Shown: positions 39,681-49,053 of the stretch, one piece after another
How the letters are laid out: each line of letters starts with the position of its first letter
Numbering within the stretch: position 1 is the stretch's first letter
Source of the DNA: Treponema sp. UBA1747
GTDB lineage: Bacteria > Spirochaetota > Spirochaetia > Treponematales > Treponemataceae
Direction: 5' to 3'
DNA: 50,395 nucleotides
Assembly: GCA_002315375.1 (NCBI GenBank)
Contig: DCHR01000024.1
Span: 36,048 to 86,442, forward strand
The notes under the pieces: model-generated
What the model was told of the DNA's origin: nothing
Databases searched by the model: none
The model's input: only the letters and a program-made list of their open reading frames with translations
Made by a program: the position numbers and the translations under genes

Positions 39681-41756
39681 ATGGAAAAAAAGAAAAATAA
39701 GCGGCTTGTGAATACAATTGTTCCAATCATTGCAGCAGTCATTTTTGTACTTTACCTTGGACAATCATTCTTCCTTTCGATATTCACAAAGAATTCAATT
39801 AAAAAAGAGGCTGAAAATAATTATCAGAATCTGGCAAAATCCTATTCAGACTACATGGAAGAACGTCTGGAACGTTACTTTGAAAACCTGGACCGTTATG
39901 TCCATGCTCTGGTTGTTGATTCAAAAGATACAGATGCTATTGTAGACTGGATCCGTCAGAATACTCAGATTCGCGGAAATTTTGACTATGTGGCTTTTGT
40001 TGATAAAGATGCAAATTTCTATGCAGATAACGGATCTTCAACAACAATTCCTGACCGTGATTATTTCCTTGCAATTATGAAAGAGGGAAAGGATATTTAT
40101 GTTGATAATCCGGTTATTTCCCGCACAAACGGAAAAAGAATAATTCATATTAACAGAGCCTGTGATGTTCGTGGTGAACGAATTGGGTTCTTCTCTGGTG
40201 TTGTAATTCTTGACAGCCTGGCAAATATTCTTGAAGGCATTCAGGTTGGTGAAACAGGTTATCCGGTTCTGGTTTCCAATAAAGGCGAAGTAATGTCTAC
40301 TACTGCAGATTCTGTTAAGGTTTCCGAGAGTCTTGCAGGACAGGTTTTATCATCAACAGATTACAAACAGAAAGATGGAAGTACTGTAACAGCTTCATGG
40401 ATCGTTTCTGAACATGGAAAGAAACTCTGGACTTGTGCTGAAATACCTAATACCATGTGGAAAATCGGGTTCATTGTTAATGCCGGCGAAGTTCTAAAAA
40501 TGGCGGGTAACATTGGTTCTGTAATGTCTGTGGCCGGAATAATCATTATTTCTACAATGATTCTTCTGCTTTCTCTTTTGATTATGCGTTCTCTTAACCC
40601 TCTTCAGGTTGTTGAAAAAACAATTACAGGAATTGCCAGTGGTGATGCAGATCTTACAAAACGTATTGAACTCAAGATTAAATCAAAATCAGAAGTTGGA
40701 CGAATTGTTGACGGGTTCAACAGCTTCTCTGAAAAACTCCGTGAAATTATTGCTGCTACAAAAGAATCAAAAGACATGCTGGTAGTTGCCGGTGACAACC
40801 TTGCAGTAACAACTCAGGATACAGCCGCCTCTATTACACAGATTCTTGCAAATATCCAGAACATGGAAGGAAATATCAATCGTCAGAGTGGAAGTGTAAA
40901 TGAAACTGCCGGAGCTGTTAATCAGATTGCCTCAAACATCGAATCCCTTAACCGTATGATTGAAAGTCAGGTTTCAAGCATTACACAGGCTTCTTCTGCT
41001 ATAGAAGAAATGATCGGGAATATTAATTCTGTAAACTCTTCTGTAAACATGATGGCTGCTTCTTTTGAAGAACTTGAAGCAAGTGTTCGTGACGGGGTAG
41101 CAAAACAGAATGAAGTAAACGACAAGATTCAGGTTATTGAAAGTGAATCAGAAGCCCTTAAAGAAGCAAACTCTGTTATTTCAAGTATTGCAGAACAGAC
41201 AAACCTTCTTGCCATGAACGCTGCTATTGAAGCCGCTCATGCCGGAGAAGCCGGAAAAGGTTTCTCTGTTGTTGCAGATGAAATCCGTAAGCTTTCAGAA
41301 ACTTCTTCAGACCAGTCAAAAACAATCGGCGATCAGCTTGCAAAAATTACAAGTAATATTTCTCAGATGGTTCTGGTTTCTCAGGATGCAGCCAATGCCT
41401 TCGAAGCTGTTTCTTCGGGAATCAATAGCACCAGTACTTTGGTTCAGCAGATTAAAGGAGCCATGTATGAACAGGAAGAAGGTTCAAAACAGATTTCTGT
41501 TTCTCTCAGTGAGATGAACGATTCTTCTTATAATGTAAGAACAGCAGCTCAGGAAATGGAAAGCGGAAACAAGGCTATTCTTGATGAAGTAAAAAATCTT
41601 CAGGAATCTACTTTTGTAATGAAAAACGGTATGGAAGAAATGAGTATTGGTGCAGACAGAATAAACAGGTCAGGTGAAGATTTGAAAAGTCTTTCTGAAC
41701 AGATGGAACAGTCTATTCTTGTCATTGGAGAACAGGTAGACCGGTTCAAAGTTTAA
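39681..41756 (+). CDS. Methyl-accepting chemotaxis protein with dCache sensor (copy 1)
   Basis: 691 residues. An N-terminal membrane anchor (about 12-35), a ~250-residue periplasmic double-Cache domain (YVAFVDKDANFYADNGS, PDRDYFLA, DNPVISRTNGKRIIHI, FSGVVILDSL, GETGYPVLVSNKGEVMST), a second membrane helix near 280-300, a HAMP linker (RSLNPLQVVEKTITGIASGDADLTKRIELK) and an MCP signalling domain with EQTNLLAMNAAIEAAHAGEAGKGFSVVADEIRKLS. It ends DRFKV with no CheR-binding tail. It forms a tandem pair with the next gene, their cytoplasmic halves nearly identical, and has its own terminator. Confidence 0.93.
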   Translation: MEKKKNKRLVNTIVPIIAAVIFVLYLGQSFFLSIFTKNSIKKEAENNYQNLAKSYSDYMEERLERYFENLDRYVHALVVDSKDTDAIVDWIRQNTQIRGNFDYVAFVDKDANFYADNGSSTTIPDRDYFLAIMKEGKDIYVDNPVISRTNGKRIIHINRACDVRGERIGFFSGVVILDSLANILEGIQVGETGYPVLVSNKGEVMSTTADSVKVSESLAGQVLSSTDYKQKDGSTVTASWIVSEHGKKLWTCAEIPNTMWKIGFIVNAGEVLKMAGNIGSVMSVAGIIIISTMILLLSLLIMRSLNPLQVVEKTITGIASGDADLTKRIELKIKSKSEVGRIVDGFNSFSEKLREIIAATKESKDMLVVAGDNLAVTTQDTAASITQILANIQNMEGNINRQSGSVNETAGAVNQIASNIESLNRMIESQVSSITQASSAIEEMIGNINSVNSSVNMMAASFEELEASVRDGVAKQNEVNDKIQVIESESEALKEANSVISSIAEQTNLLAMNAAIEAAHAGEAGKGFSVVADEIRKLSETSSDQSKTIGDQLAKITSNISQMVLVSQDAANAFEAVSSGINSTSTLVQQIKGAMYEQEEGSKQISVSLSEMNDSSYNVRTAAQEMESGNKAILDEVKNLQESTFVMKNGMEEMSIGADRINRSGEDLKSLSEQMEQSILVIGEQVDRFKV

Positions 41757-41775
41757 TCGAAAGAAAAAAATATGG

Positions 41776-41807
41776 AAAAGCCGTGGATAAATCCACGGCT
41801 TTTTTTT
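41776..41807 (+). terminator. Terminator between the two chemoreceptors
   Basis: AAAGCCGTGGAT (41777-41788) / ATCCACGGCTTT (41791-41802) plus a T-run to 41807. Confidence 0.92.
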
Positions 41808-41969
41808 GTTTAGGGTGACTGTCATTGAGGGTACCTTCATTCATAATAAAGGGGGACAGACCCCTAAATTGTTCAAAATTGAAAAAAAGTCAAAAATCTC
41901 TAAATAATGTTGGAAAATTTCTCCATTAGGGAGTAAAATTAAATTACTTTTGAGTAAAAGGAGAGTTTT

Positions 41970-44090
41970 ATGAAAGAGAAAATCAAGCAGTTAGAAGAAA
42001 ACCGGAAAGAAATCGTGAAAAAAGCAAAGAACTCACGACTTGTCAATCGTATTGTCCCGATTATCGCATTGGTTATTTTTGTACTCTATATGGGACAGTC
42101 TTTTATTCTGGCTAAAAAGACCAAAAAGCAGATTAGAATTGATTCCGTTGAACAATATGAAACTCTATCAAATACATACGCTGACCTTCTGGAAGAACGA
42201 ATCGGGAAATTTTCTCTTGGTTTAGACCGTTATGTTCAATCGGCAGTTGCACAAACAGCCGGAGATGAAGAAATAATCGAATGGCTTCAGAATAATATTT
42301 CCCTTCGGGATCAGTTTGATTATGTGGGCTATGTTGATCTTTCAGGGACTTTTTATGCAGACAATGGTTCTACTGCAAATGTTGTTGACCGGGAGTATTG
42401 CCAGGCTATTGTAAAAAAAGGACAGGATTTTTATATCGATAATCCTAGTGTTTCCAGAACAAATGGAAAAATGATTATTCATATTAACAAAGCTGTCCGT
42501 CAGAACGGGAAACTTGTCGGTTTCTTTTCTGGTGTCCTCACAATGGAAAACTTTAAGCATATTCTGGAAGGCTGTAATTCCGGTGAAACTGGATGTGCGG
42601 TTCTCTTTTCGGATAAACGAGAAATCATGTCAACCAGTGGAAATGAAGATCATGTAAAAAAAGTTCTGAACGGAAATATTCTGGAACAGGGAATTTGTAA
42701 AAAAGAAAATGGAAGAGAAATTACTTCTTCCTGGGTTTTTACCGGTGAAGGTGAAGTTCTTTTTTGCGAAACCAAAGTTTCTGGAACCACATGGGGTGTT
42801 GGTTTCATGATCAACAAAAAAGAAGTAATGAAGCTTGGATCTGATATTGGAAAATTAATGGCAGTAGCCTGTCTGATTATTCTTTTGGTAATGATTGTTG
42901 TTCTCTCAATGCTTATTATTTATGCACTTAAACCTCTCCAGATTGTTGAAAATACTATAACTGGTATTGCCAGCGGAGAGGGGGACCTTACACAACGCAT
43001 AGAACTTAAAAAGAATTCGCATAATGAAGTTGGAAGAATTGTTGACGGTTTCAATAATTTTTCTGAAAAACTGCGCGAAATCATTTCGGCTACAAAAGAA
43101 TCAAAAGACATGCTGGTAGTAGCCGGTGATAACCTTGCTGCAACAACTCAGGATACAGCTGCATCTATTACTGAGATTCTTGCGAATATTCAGAGTATGG
43201 AAAGCAACATTAATCGTCAGAGTGGAAGTGTTACAGAAACTGCAGGAGCTGTTAATCAGATTGCCTCAAACATTGAATCCCTTAACCGCATGATTGAATG
43301 TCAGGTAACAAGTATTACACAGGCTTCTTCTGCTATTGAAGAAATGATCGGGAATATTAATTCCGTAAACTCTTCCGTAAATATGATGGCCGCTTCCTTT
43401 GAAGAACTTGAAGCCAGTGTTCGCGACGGGGTTGCCAAACAGAATGAAGTTAATGACAAGATTCAGATTATCGAAAGCGAATCTGAATCACTTAAAGAAG
43501 CCAACGCTGTTATTTCAAGTATTGCCGAACAGACAAACCTTCTTGCCATGAATGCTGCCATCGAAGCAGCTCATGCCGGAGAAGCAGGTAAAGGTTTCTC
43601 TGTTGTTGCTGATGAAATCCGAAAGCTTTCTGAAACCTCTTCTGACCAGTCAAAAACAATCGGGGACCAGCTTGCAAAAATTACAAGCAATATTTCCCAG
43701 ATGGTTCTGGTTTCGCAGGATGCAGCATATGCATTCGAAAATGTTTCTTCGGGAATCAACAGTACAAGCACTCTGGTTCAGCAGATTAAAGGTGCCATGT
43801 TTGAACAGGAAGAAGGATCAAAACAGATTTCTATTTCTCTCAGTGAAATGAACGATTCTTCTTTCAATGTAAGAACAGCGGCACAGGAAATGGAAAGCGG
43901 AAACAAGGCTATTCTTGATGAAATAAAAAATCTTCAGGAATCAACCTTTATCATGAAGTCTGGAATGGAAGAAATGAGTATCGGTGCTGACAGAATCAAC
44001 AGATCAGGAGCAGATCTTAAAGAACTTTCCGATCAGATGGAACATTCTATTCTGGTTATCGGTGAACAGGTAGACCGCTTCAAAGTATAA
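41970..44090 (+). CDS. Methyl-accepting chemotaxis protein with dCache sensor (copy 2)
   Basis: 706 residues; AGGAG precedes the ATG. The layout matches copy 1 (membrane anchor, dCache with DREYCQAI and DNPSVSRTNGKMIIHI, second helix, HAMP, MCP domain), with a longer charged N-terminus. From about residue 365 to the end the two proteins differ at few positions, whereas their Cache domains have diverged. This points to duplication followed by change of ligand specificity with a conserved signalling partner. Synonymous differences are spread through the conserved half, arguing for an old duplication under selection. It converges on the esterase gene. Confidence 0.93.
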   Translation: MKEKIKQLEENRKEIVKKAKNSRLVNRIVPIIALVIFVLYMGQSFILAKKTKKQIRIDSVEQYETLSNTYADLLEERIGKFSLGLDRYVQSAVAQTAGDEEIIEWLQNNISLRDQFDYVGYVDLSGTFYADNGSTANVVDREYCQAIVKKGQDFYIDNPSVSRTNGKMIIHINKAVRQNGKLVGFFSGVLTMENFKHILEGCNSGETGCAVLFSDKREIMSTSGNEDHVKKVLNGNILEQGICKKENGREITSSWVFTGEGEVLFCETKVSGTTWGVGFMINKKEVMKLGSDIGKLMAVACLIILLVMIVVLSMLIIYALKPLQIVENTITGIASGEGDLTQRIELKKNSHNEVGRIVDGFNNFSEKLREIISATKESKDMLVVAGDNLAATTQDTAASITEILANIQSMESNINRQSGSVTETAGAVNQIASNIESLNRMIECQVTSITQASSAIEEMIGNINSVNSSVNMMAASFEELEASVRDGVAKQNEVNDKIQIIESESESLKEANAVISSIAEQTNLLAMNAAIEAAHAGEAGKGFSVVADEIRKLSETSSDQSKTIGDQLAKITSNISQMVLVSQDAAYAFENVSSGINSTSTLVQQIKGAMFEQEEGSKQISISLSEMNDSSFNVRTAAQEMESGNKAILDEIKNLQESTFIMKSGMEEMSIGADRINRSGADLKELSDQMEHSILVIGEQVDRFKV

Positions 44091-44131
44091 ATTACCAGGT
44101 CATTAAGTATGTCGAAATAATCAGATGCTGA

Positions 44132-44213
44132 TGATTGAGTCCGCCACCCTTGGGTATCTTCGTCCTTTCGACAGGTTCAGGGACTGCAAACCAGAGGGAA
44201 CCTGACTCAATCA
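44132..44213. repeat. Inverted-repeat element between convergent genes (REP-like)
   Basis: Outer arms TGATTGAGTC (44132-44141) / GACTCAATCA (44204-44213) and an inner CAGGTTC (44172-44178) / GAACCTG (44198-44204). It contains CCTTTCGACAGGTTCAGGGA, of the TTCGAC..G.TCAGG type seen in dispersed repeats of many bacteria. It could act as a bidirectional transcription stop for the chemoreceptor and esterase genes. Confidence 0.6.
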
Positions 44214-44224
44214 CTGCAGATTGT

Positions 44225-45892
44225 TTATTTTGTATTAACAGTCATGACTTCCTGTACAGCTGCATGTTCAGTTACAAGTTTTTCATTTTTGTTTGTACGG
44301 AACGGAGCCAGGGGAAGTCCTTTGTTGTTGTAAACTGTGACAGGACAGTAGTTGAACCAGTTGTAACGGGCTGCAACAGGATTTACATTTTCAGCTGAAA
44401 CTTCAATTGTATTGCCTTTGAATACCGGCTCGGCTCCTGTCCAGTTTCCTTCTGAATCCATTACTTCAAAGCCTGTCCATTTTCCATTTACCATTGCACT
44501 GACAGTTTCATTCCCCTGATTTTTTTCTACCTCAATAAGGTTTTTCAGTTCTTCAGGTTTTTCTTTTGTAACAAAACCGCCTTCGGCATTGTCAAAAGTC
44601 AGAATCATTTTTCCGTCTTTTGAAACAGAAGACAGAAGAGTAGGGTTGAAGGTTTCTTCATTGGTTGCTTTGCCGGCATACTGGGTTTTCATTGCAATGG
44701 CTTCAAGACGTTCTCCCACTATCTGCTTCTGTTTTGGATGAATGTCATTAAAGGCACCTTCATCCATAAGTACAGTCATGTATGTGTTTGCAACTGTCTT
44801 TGAAACTTTTTCCTGAGCTTCGCGGATCAGACACCAGTGTTTGAAATCTTTGTCCTGTTTATAGCGGTTTACCGTAAGCTGAACAAAAAGGAAAGGAAGA
44901 GTGTCGTCGTTCCAGTCAGTACGCCAGTTATCAATCATGCGGGTAAAGAGTTTTGCGTACATGTTCGTTTTGTGGTCATCACTTTCTCCCTGATACCAGA
45001 TAACACCTTTCATTGTATATGGCATTACGCGGGAAAGCATTGTGTCGTAAAGACCGCAGGGACGGTAAGGATTCTTGCAGCTTTTTGGTCCCGGCCATTC
45101 ATTTTTACCGATTCTATCCTGCAATGCATTCCATTCAATTGCAGGTTCAACAGCGTAAACCTCCTGTGCTTTGCGGTTCCATTCTGCATCGCGTACAAGG
45201 TAATCATCGTATTCTTTTATTTGCTGTTCGATTGACTTGCCTTTTGTTGCTTCTATCTGTTCTTCAATGTATGTGTTCAGTTCTGAGTCAGTTAAAATGT
45301 AAGATTCGTGCATCCATGCAGTACATGAAGTTCCGCCCCAGTTACATCCCAAAAGACCAACAGTACATCCAAGTTCTTTTGCAAGTTTTCGTCCAAAGAA
45401 ATAGCCTACAGCACTCCAGGCTTTGCGGGCATCTGAATCCCATTTTGACCAGCATGTATTTTCTTCTGCTTTATAAAACCAGTCATCTTTCCAGGAGATT
45501 TTGTTTGTATAATAGAAACGAACATTGGGATCGTTTTTTTCTGCCAGGGCTTCTGCAGCTTCCCTGCAGTTTTGAAGCTCGAATTCCATGTTTGACTGAC
45601 CGCCACAAAGCCATACTTCTCCGATTGCGATATCAGAGAATGTTTTTGTATAGTCGCCTGATTTAACGGTAAGCTCACATCCGTCGGCTTCTTTCTGTGA
45701 AGGAAGAGTAACCATCCATTTTGTTTCTTTTCCTGTTGCTTTTGTGGAAGCTGTATTTTCTGCCAGAATCTTTCCGTCTTTTGAAAGAGTTACAGTAACA
45801 GTAACATCGGAATCGCACCATCCGAATACATCAATGTTTTTATTGCGCTGGAGAACGCAGTGGTTGCTGAAAACAGCAGCTGTTTTGAACAT
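44225..45892 (-). CDS. Sialate O-acetylesterase
   Basis: 555 residues. It opens with a beta-sandwich (VFGWCDSDVTVTVTLSKDG, WMVTLPSQKEADGCELTVK), then the SGNH hydrolase core: GEVWLCGGQSNMEFEL with the catalytic Ser, VGLLGCNWGGTSCTAWM, VIWYQGESD, and a late GAFNDIHPKQKQIVGERL supplying the Asp-x-x-His dyad. It removes O-acetyl groups from sialic acids or other sugars, making mucin glycans accessible. No signal peptide is visible, so it may act on imported sugars, unlike many secreted relatives. No sialidase or sialic acid lyase is in the window. Confidence 0.9.
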   Translation of the reverse strand: MFKTAAVFSNHCVLQRNKNIDVFGWCDSDVTVTVTLSKDGKILAENTASTKATGKETKWMVTLPSQKEADGCELTVKSGDYTKTFSDIAIGEVWLCGGQSNMEFELQNCREAAEALAEKNDPNVRFYYTNKISWKDDWFYKAEENTCWSKWDSDARKAWSAVGYFFGRKLAKELGCTVGLLGCNWGGTSCTAWMHESYILTDSELNTYIEEQIEATKGKSIEQQIKEYDDYLVRDAEWNRKAQEVYAVEPAIEWNALQDRIGKNEWPGPKSCKNPYRPCGLYDTMLSRVMPYTMKGVIWYQGESDDHKTNMYAKLFTRMIDNWRTDWNDDTLPFLFVQLTVNRYKQDKDFKHWCLIREAQEKVSKTVANTYMTVLMDEGAFNDIHPKQKQIVGERLEAIAMKTQYAGKATNEETFNPTLLSSVSKDGKMILTFDNAEGGFVTKEKPEELKNLIEVEKNQGNETVSAMVNGKWTGFEVMDSEGNWTGAEPVFKGNTIEVSAENVNPVAARYNWFNYCPVTVYNNKGLPLAPFRTNKNEKLVTEHAAVQEVMTVNTK

Positions 45893-45980
45893 ATTATTTT
45901 CCTCGTAGTTTAAGTTTACTGCCGCATTGAGGAGATTTCTACTATAAAAAATAGGTCATTGAGCTCATTTTTTTTATAGT

Positions 45981-46010
45981 AAAAAAAACTTGCGCCGGGA
46001 CGCAAGTTTT
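45981..46010 (-). terminator. Terminator of galT
   Basis: Minus strand: AAAACTTGCG (46010-46001) / CGCAAGTTTT (45994-45985) with a 6-nt loop, followed by more T residues. Confidence 0.9.
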
Positions 46011-46017
46011 CAAAATA

Positions 46018-47544
46018 TTAAATTGATTTAATGAATCTTTCAAAGGCTTCCTGACCTTCGGCATTCCGTTTGAATACTCCGGCATCTTCCAGAACCTTTG
46101 CAAAGACTTTTCCCACTTCATCCTGAAGAATCTGATCTACATTGTCCTTTGTGATTTCCTTGTAATTTGGTTTGAATTCATTTACCCAGACCGCATGTTT
46201 TGAAAGACTTTCGATTTTTTCGATTTTCTTTCCGGCAACAATTGCTTTTCCTAAATCAGAAAGTTCCTGCTTAAGGCGGCTTGGAAGAACTGCAAGCCCC
46301 ATTACTTCAATAAGCCCGATATTTTCCTTTTTGATGTGATGGAGTTCTGCATGAGGATGGAAGACTCCCAGAGGATGTTCATCAGTAGTTATATTATTTC
46401 TAAGAACCAGGTCCAGTTCGAAGTCTTCGGTCCCGTCCTTATTCTTTCGCATACGGGCAATTGGAGTGATTGTATTGTGTGGAGTTCCTTTTGTTTCAGC
46501 AAAAATAAATGCAGCTTCATCTGAGTATCCCCGCCAGGCAGAAAGGATTTTTTCAGCAAGCTTAATAACTTTGTCAGGATTTTTTCCATCCAGACGGATA
46601 ACACTCATAGGCCATTTAACGATTCCGGCTTTTACATCTTTGAATCCTTTTACGGTGAATTCTTTTTCAACAGGAGCTTTTGCCATGGCAAAGGTGTAAT
46701 TTCCGCCCTGAAAATGGTTGTGGGTAAGGATAGAACCGCCTACTATCGGAAGGTCTGCATTGCTTCCAACAGTGTAGTGAGGAAACTGTTTTATGAAATC
46801 GAAAAGGGCACGGAAAGTGTCCCCGTTGATTGTCATAGGTGTATGGTCATAACTGAAAACAATACAGTGTTCGTTGTAATAAACGTATGGAGAATACTGA
46901 AGTCCCCAGATTTTTTTATTCAGAACAATCGGAATAATTCTGTGGGTTTGGCGGGCTGCGTGATTTACCCGGCCTGCGTAACCTTCATTTTCCTTGCACA
47001 AAAGACAGGCAGGATATCCGCCTTTTGGAGCGGTAAGGGCTGCAGCAATTGCTTTCGGATCTTTCTCTGGTTTTGAAAGGTTAATGGTAATATCGATTTT
47101 TCCGTATTCTGTTCTTGTCTGCCATTTTACATCTTTGCAAACGCGGTAACGGCGGATATAGTCTGTGTCCTGACTGAATTTGTAGTACCAGTCTGTAGCT
47201 TTTTTGGGATTAATGGCTGCCAGTTCATTGAATTTTTTCTGGATTTCGGAAGGGCGGGCAACAAGGACAGACATGATTTTTGTGTCAAAAAGATCTCTGT
47301 AAACAACACTGTCATTTTCAATAAGGCCGTTTTTAGCGGCATAATCCAGCATGTTTTTCAGAATATCTTCCAGTTCTTCTGTTTTTGTTTCAGGAATTTT
47401 TTCAGCTTCTGTTATTGTCTGAAATCCATCAAGACGAAAAAGTTCAAGAAGTCTGTTCTGTGTATATATAATATCGTCTTTTCCAATAAGGCCTGTGGTA
47501 AGTCCATAACCGGTAAGCCGGTTTATTTCTTTTGTGATAGTCAT
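46018..47544 (-). CDS. galT: UDP-glucose-hexose-1-phosphate uridylyltransferase, type 2
   Basis: 508 residues from the ATG at 47544 (MTITKEINRL); the open frame runs 38 codons further upstream but that part is AT-rich and unlike protein. The sequence is the Bacillus/Clostridium type 2 GalT: PKGGYPACLLCKENEGYAGR, NHAARQTHRIIPI, FSYDHTPM, and VGGSILTHNHFQGG holding the catalytic His-x-His-x-Gln-like triad. It transfers UMP between UDP-glucose and galactose-1-phosphate in the Leloir pathway. No galK or galE is adjacent. There is no Shine-Dalgarno site; TATAGT ends 12 nt before the ATG. It is divergent from citrate synthase across 129 bp. Confidence 0.93.
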   Translation of the reverse strand: MTITKEINRLTGYGLTTGLIGKDDIIYTQNRLLELFRLDGFQTITEAEKIPETKTEELEDILKNMLDYAAKNGLIENDSVVYRDLFDTKIMSVLVARPSEIQKKFNELAAINPKKATDWYYKFSQDTDYIRRYRVCKDVKWQTRTEYGKIDITINLSKPEKDPKAIAAALTAPKGGYPACLLCKENEGYAGRVNHAARQTHRIIPIVLNKKIWGLQYSPYVYYNEHCIVFSYDHTPMTINGDTFRALFDFIKQFPHYTVGSNADLPIVGGSILTHNHFQGGNYTFAMAKAPVEKEFTVKGFKDVKAGIVKWPMSVIRLDGKNPDKVIKLAEKILSAWRGYSDEAAFIFAETKGTPHNTITPIARMRKNKDGTEDFELDLVLRNNITTDEHPLGVFHPHAELHHIKKENIGLIEVMGLAVLPSRLKQELSDLGKAIVAGKKIEKIESLSKHAVWVNEFKPNYKEITKDNVDQILQDEVGKVFAKVLEDAGVFKRNAEGQEAFERFIKSI

Positions 47545-47673
47545 ACTATCGATTTTACTATAAAGCGCTGATTTAATATAGTAGAAATTAATTTCTTCAA
47601 ATGTTATACTTATGCAAAATTTCGTATAAAAATACATTTTTAATGCATAATTATACATTTCTAGGGGGCATTT

Positions 47674-49053
47674 ATGGCAGCAAAATCAGCTACAAACAAT
47701 TCCGGAACAAAAGTACTTAATAAACTTGCAAAAGTTACCGAAAAAAATGACCCGATTAAACCTGAACTTTATTCAAAATATAATGTAAAACGCGGTCTTC
47801 GTTATGCAGACGGAACCGGTGTTCTGGTAGGCCTTACACATATCGGTGATGTTGTTGGTTACGAAGCTGACGGAGATGAAATCATTCCGGTTCCGGGACG
47901 TCTTGTTTACCGCGGATACAATGTTGAAGATATTATTAAAGATGCAGAAAAAAACAATCAGTTTGGATTTGAACAGGTAGTTTATCTTCTTCTTTTCGGT
48001 CAGCTTCCTAACGCAAAGCAGCTTCAGGAATTTACTGAATATATGGGCGCCTGTCGTGTTCTTCCTTCGAACTTTACAGAAGACATGATTATGAAAGCTC
48101 CTTCAAAAGACATCATGAATAAAATTGCACGTGGTGTTCTGGCAAGTTATTCTTATGATGATAACCCTGAAGACCGCAGTGTTCAGAATATTCTCCGCCA
48201 GTGTATTGAACTTACAGCCCGTTTTTCAACTCTTGCTGCTTACGGTTACCAGGCAAAGCGCCGCTACTATGATGATACTTCTATGTTCATCCATAATCCG
48301 GTACCGACACTTTCTACTGCAGAAAACTTTCTGCGCCTGATCCGCCCTGATACAAAGTATTCAAAACTTGAAGCAGAAACACTGGACCTGGCTCTTATCC
48401 TTCACGCAGAACATGGTGGCGGTAACAACTCTTCTCTTACAGTTCATGTTGTTTCTTCTGCCGATACAGATACTTATTCTGCAATTGCAGCTGCTGTAGG
48501 TTCCCTTAAGGGACGCCGTCATGGTGGAGCAAATATCCGCGTTATGGAAATGATGGATGACATTAAAGCCAACGTAAAGAACTGGGCTGATGAAAATGAA
48601 GTTGCAGATTATTTGAGAAAGATTTCCATGAAAGAAGCTTTTGACCACACAGGACTTATTTACGGTATGGGACATGCAGTTTACACAATCAGTGACCCGC
48701 GTGAAGTTCTCCTCAAGGCAAAGGCAAAACAGCTTGCAAAAGAAAAGGGCAAGGAATGGGTAAAGGAATTCAATCTTTACGATACAATTGAACGTCTTGC
48801 TCCTCAGATTATTGCAGAAGTTCATCACTCGAACAAACGAATCTGTGCAAACGTTGACCTTTACTCAGGTTTTGTTTACACAATGCTTGGAATTCCTCGT
48901 GAACTTTACACACCGATTTTCGCAATTTCACGTATTGCCGGTTGGTCTGCCCACCGCATTGAAGAAGTTGTTGCAGGCGGACGCATTTACCGTCCTGCTT
49001 ACAAATGTATTTCTGAAGAACGCAAGTTTGTTCCTCTGTCGGAAAGAAAATAG
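47674..49053 (+). CDS. gltA: Citrate synthase
   Basis: 459 residues with GGGGG 5 nt before the ATG. Catalytic regions are clear: LHAEHGGGNNSS (His of E. coli 264 type), LKGRRHGGAN, GMGHAVYTISDPR (His 305 type) and ANVDLYSGFVY (Asp 362 type). It condenses oxaloacetate and acetyl-CoA to citrate. It lacks the N-terminal NADH-binding zinc domain of type II enzymes. In a fermentative spirochete it probably feeds glutamate synthesis. It has a 30-residue polar N-terminal extension rich in Lys, Asn and Ser. A multi-hairpin element directly follows the stop. Confidence 0.95.
   Translation: MAAKSATNNSGTKVLNKLAKVTEKNDPIKPELYSKYNVKRGLRYADGTGVLVGLTHIGDVVGYEADGDEIIPVPGRLVYRGYNVEDIIKDAEKNNQFGFEQVVYLLLFGQLPNAKQLQEFTEYMGACRVLPSNFTEDMIMKAPSKDIMNKIARGVLASYSYDDNPEDRSVQNILRQCIELTARFSTLAAYGYQAKRRYYDDTSMFIHNPVPTLSTAENFLRLIRPDTKYSKLEAETLDLALILHAEHGGGNNSSLTVHVVSSADTDTYSAIAAAVGSLKGRRHGGANIRVMEMMDDIKANVKNWADENEVADYLRKISMKEAFDHTGLIYGMGHAVYTISDPREVLLKAKAKQLAKEKGKEWVKEFNLYDTIERLAPQIIAEVHHSNKRICANVDLYSGFVYTMLGIPRELYTPIFAISRIAGWSAHRIEEVVAGGRIYRPAYKCISEERKFVPLSERK

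Noticed and set aside
47545..47658. 38-residue N-terminal extension of GalT
   Set aside because: The stretch is Tyr/Phe/Ile-rich, AT-rich, overlaps the divergent promoter region, and family members start near MTITKEI.
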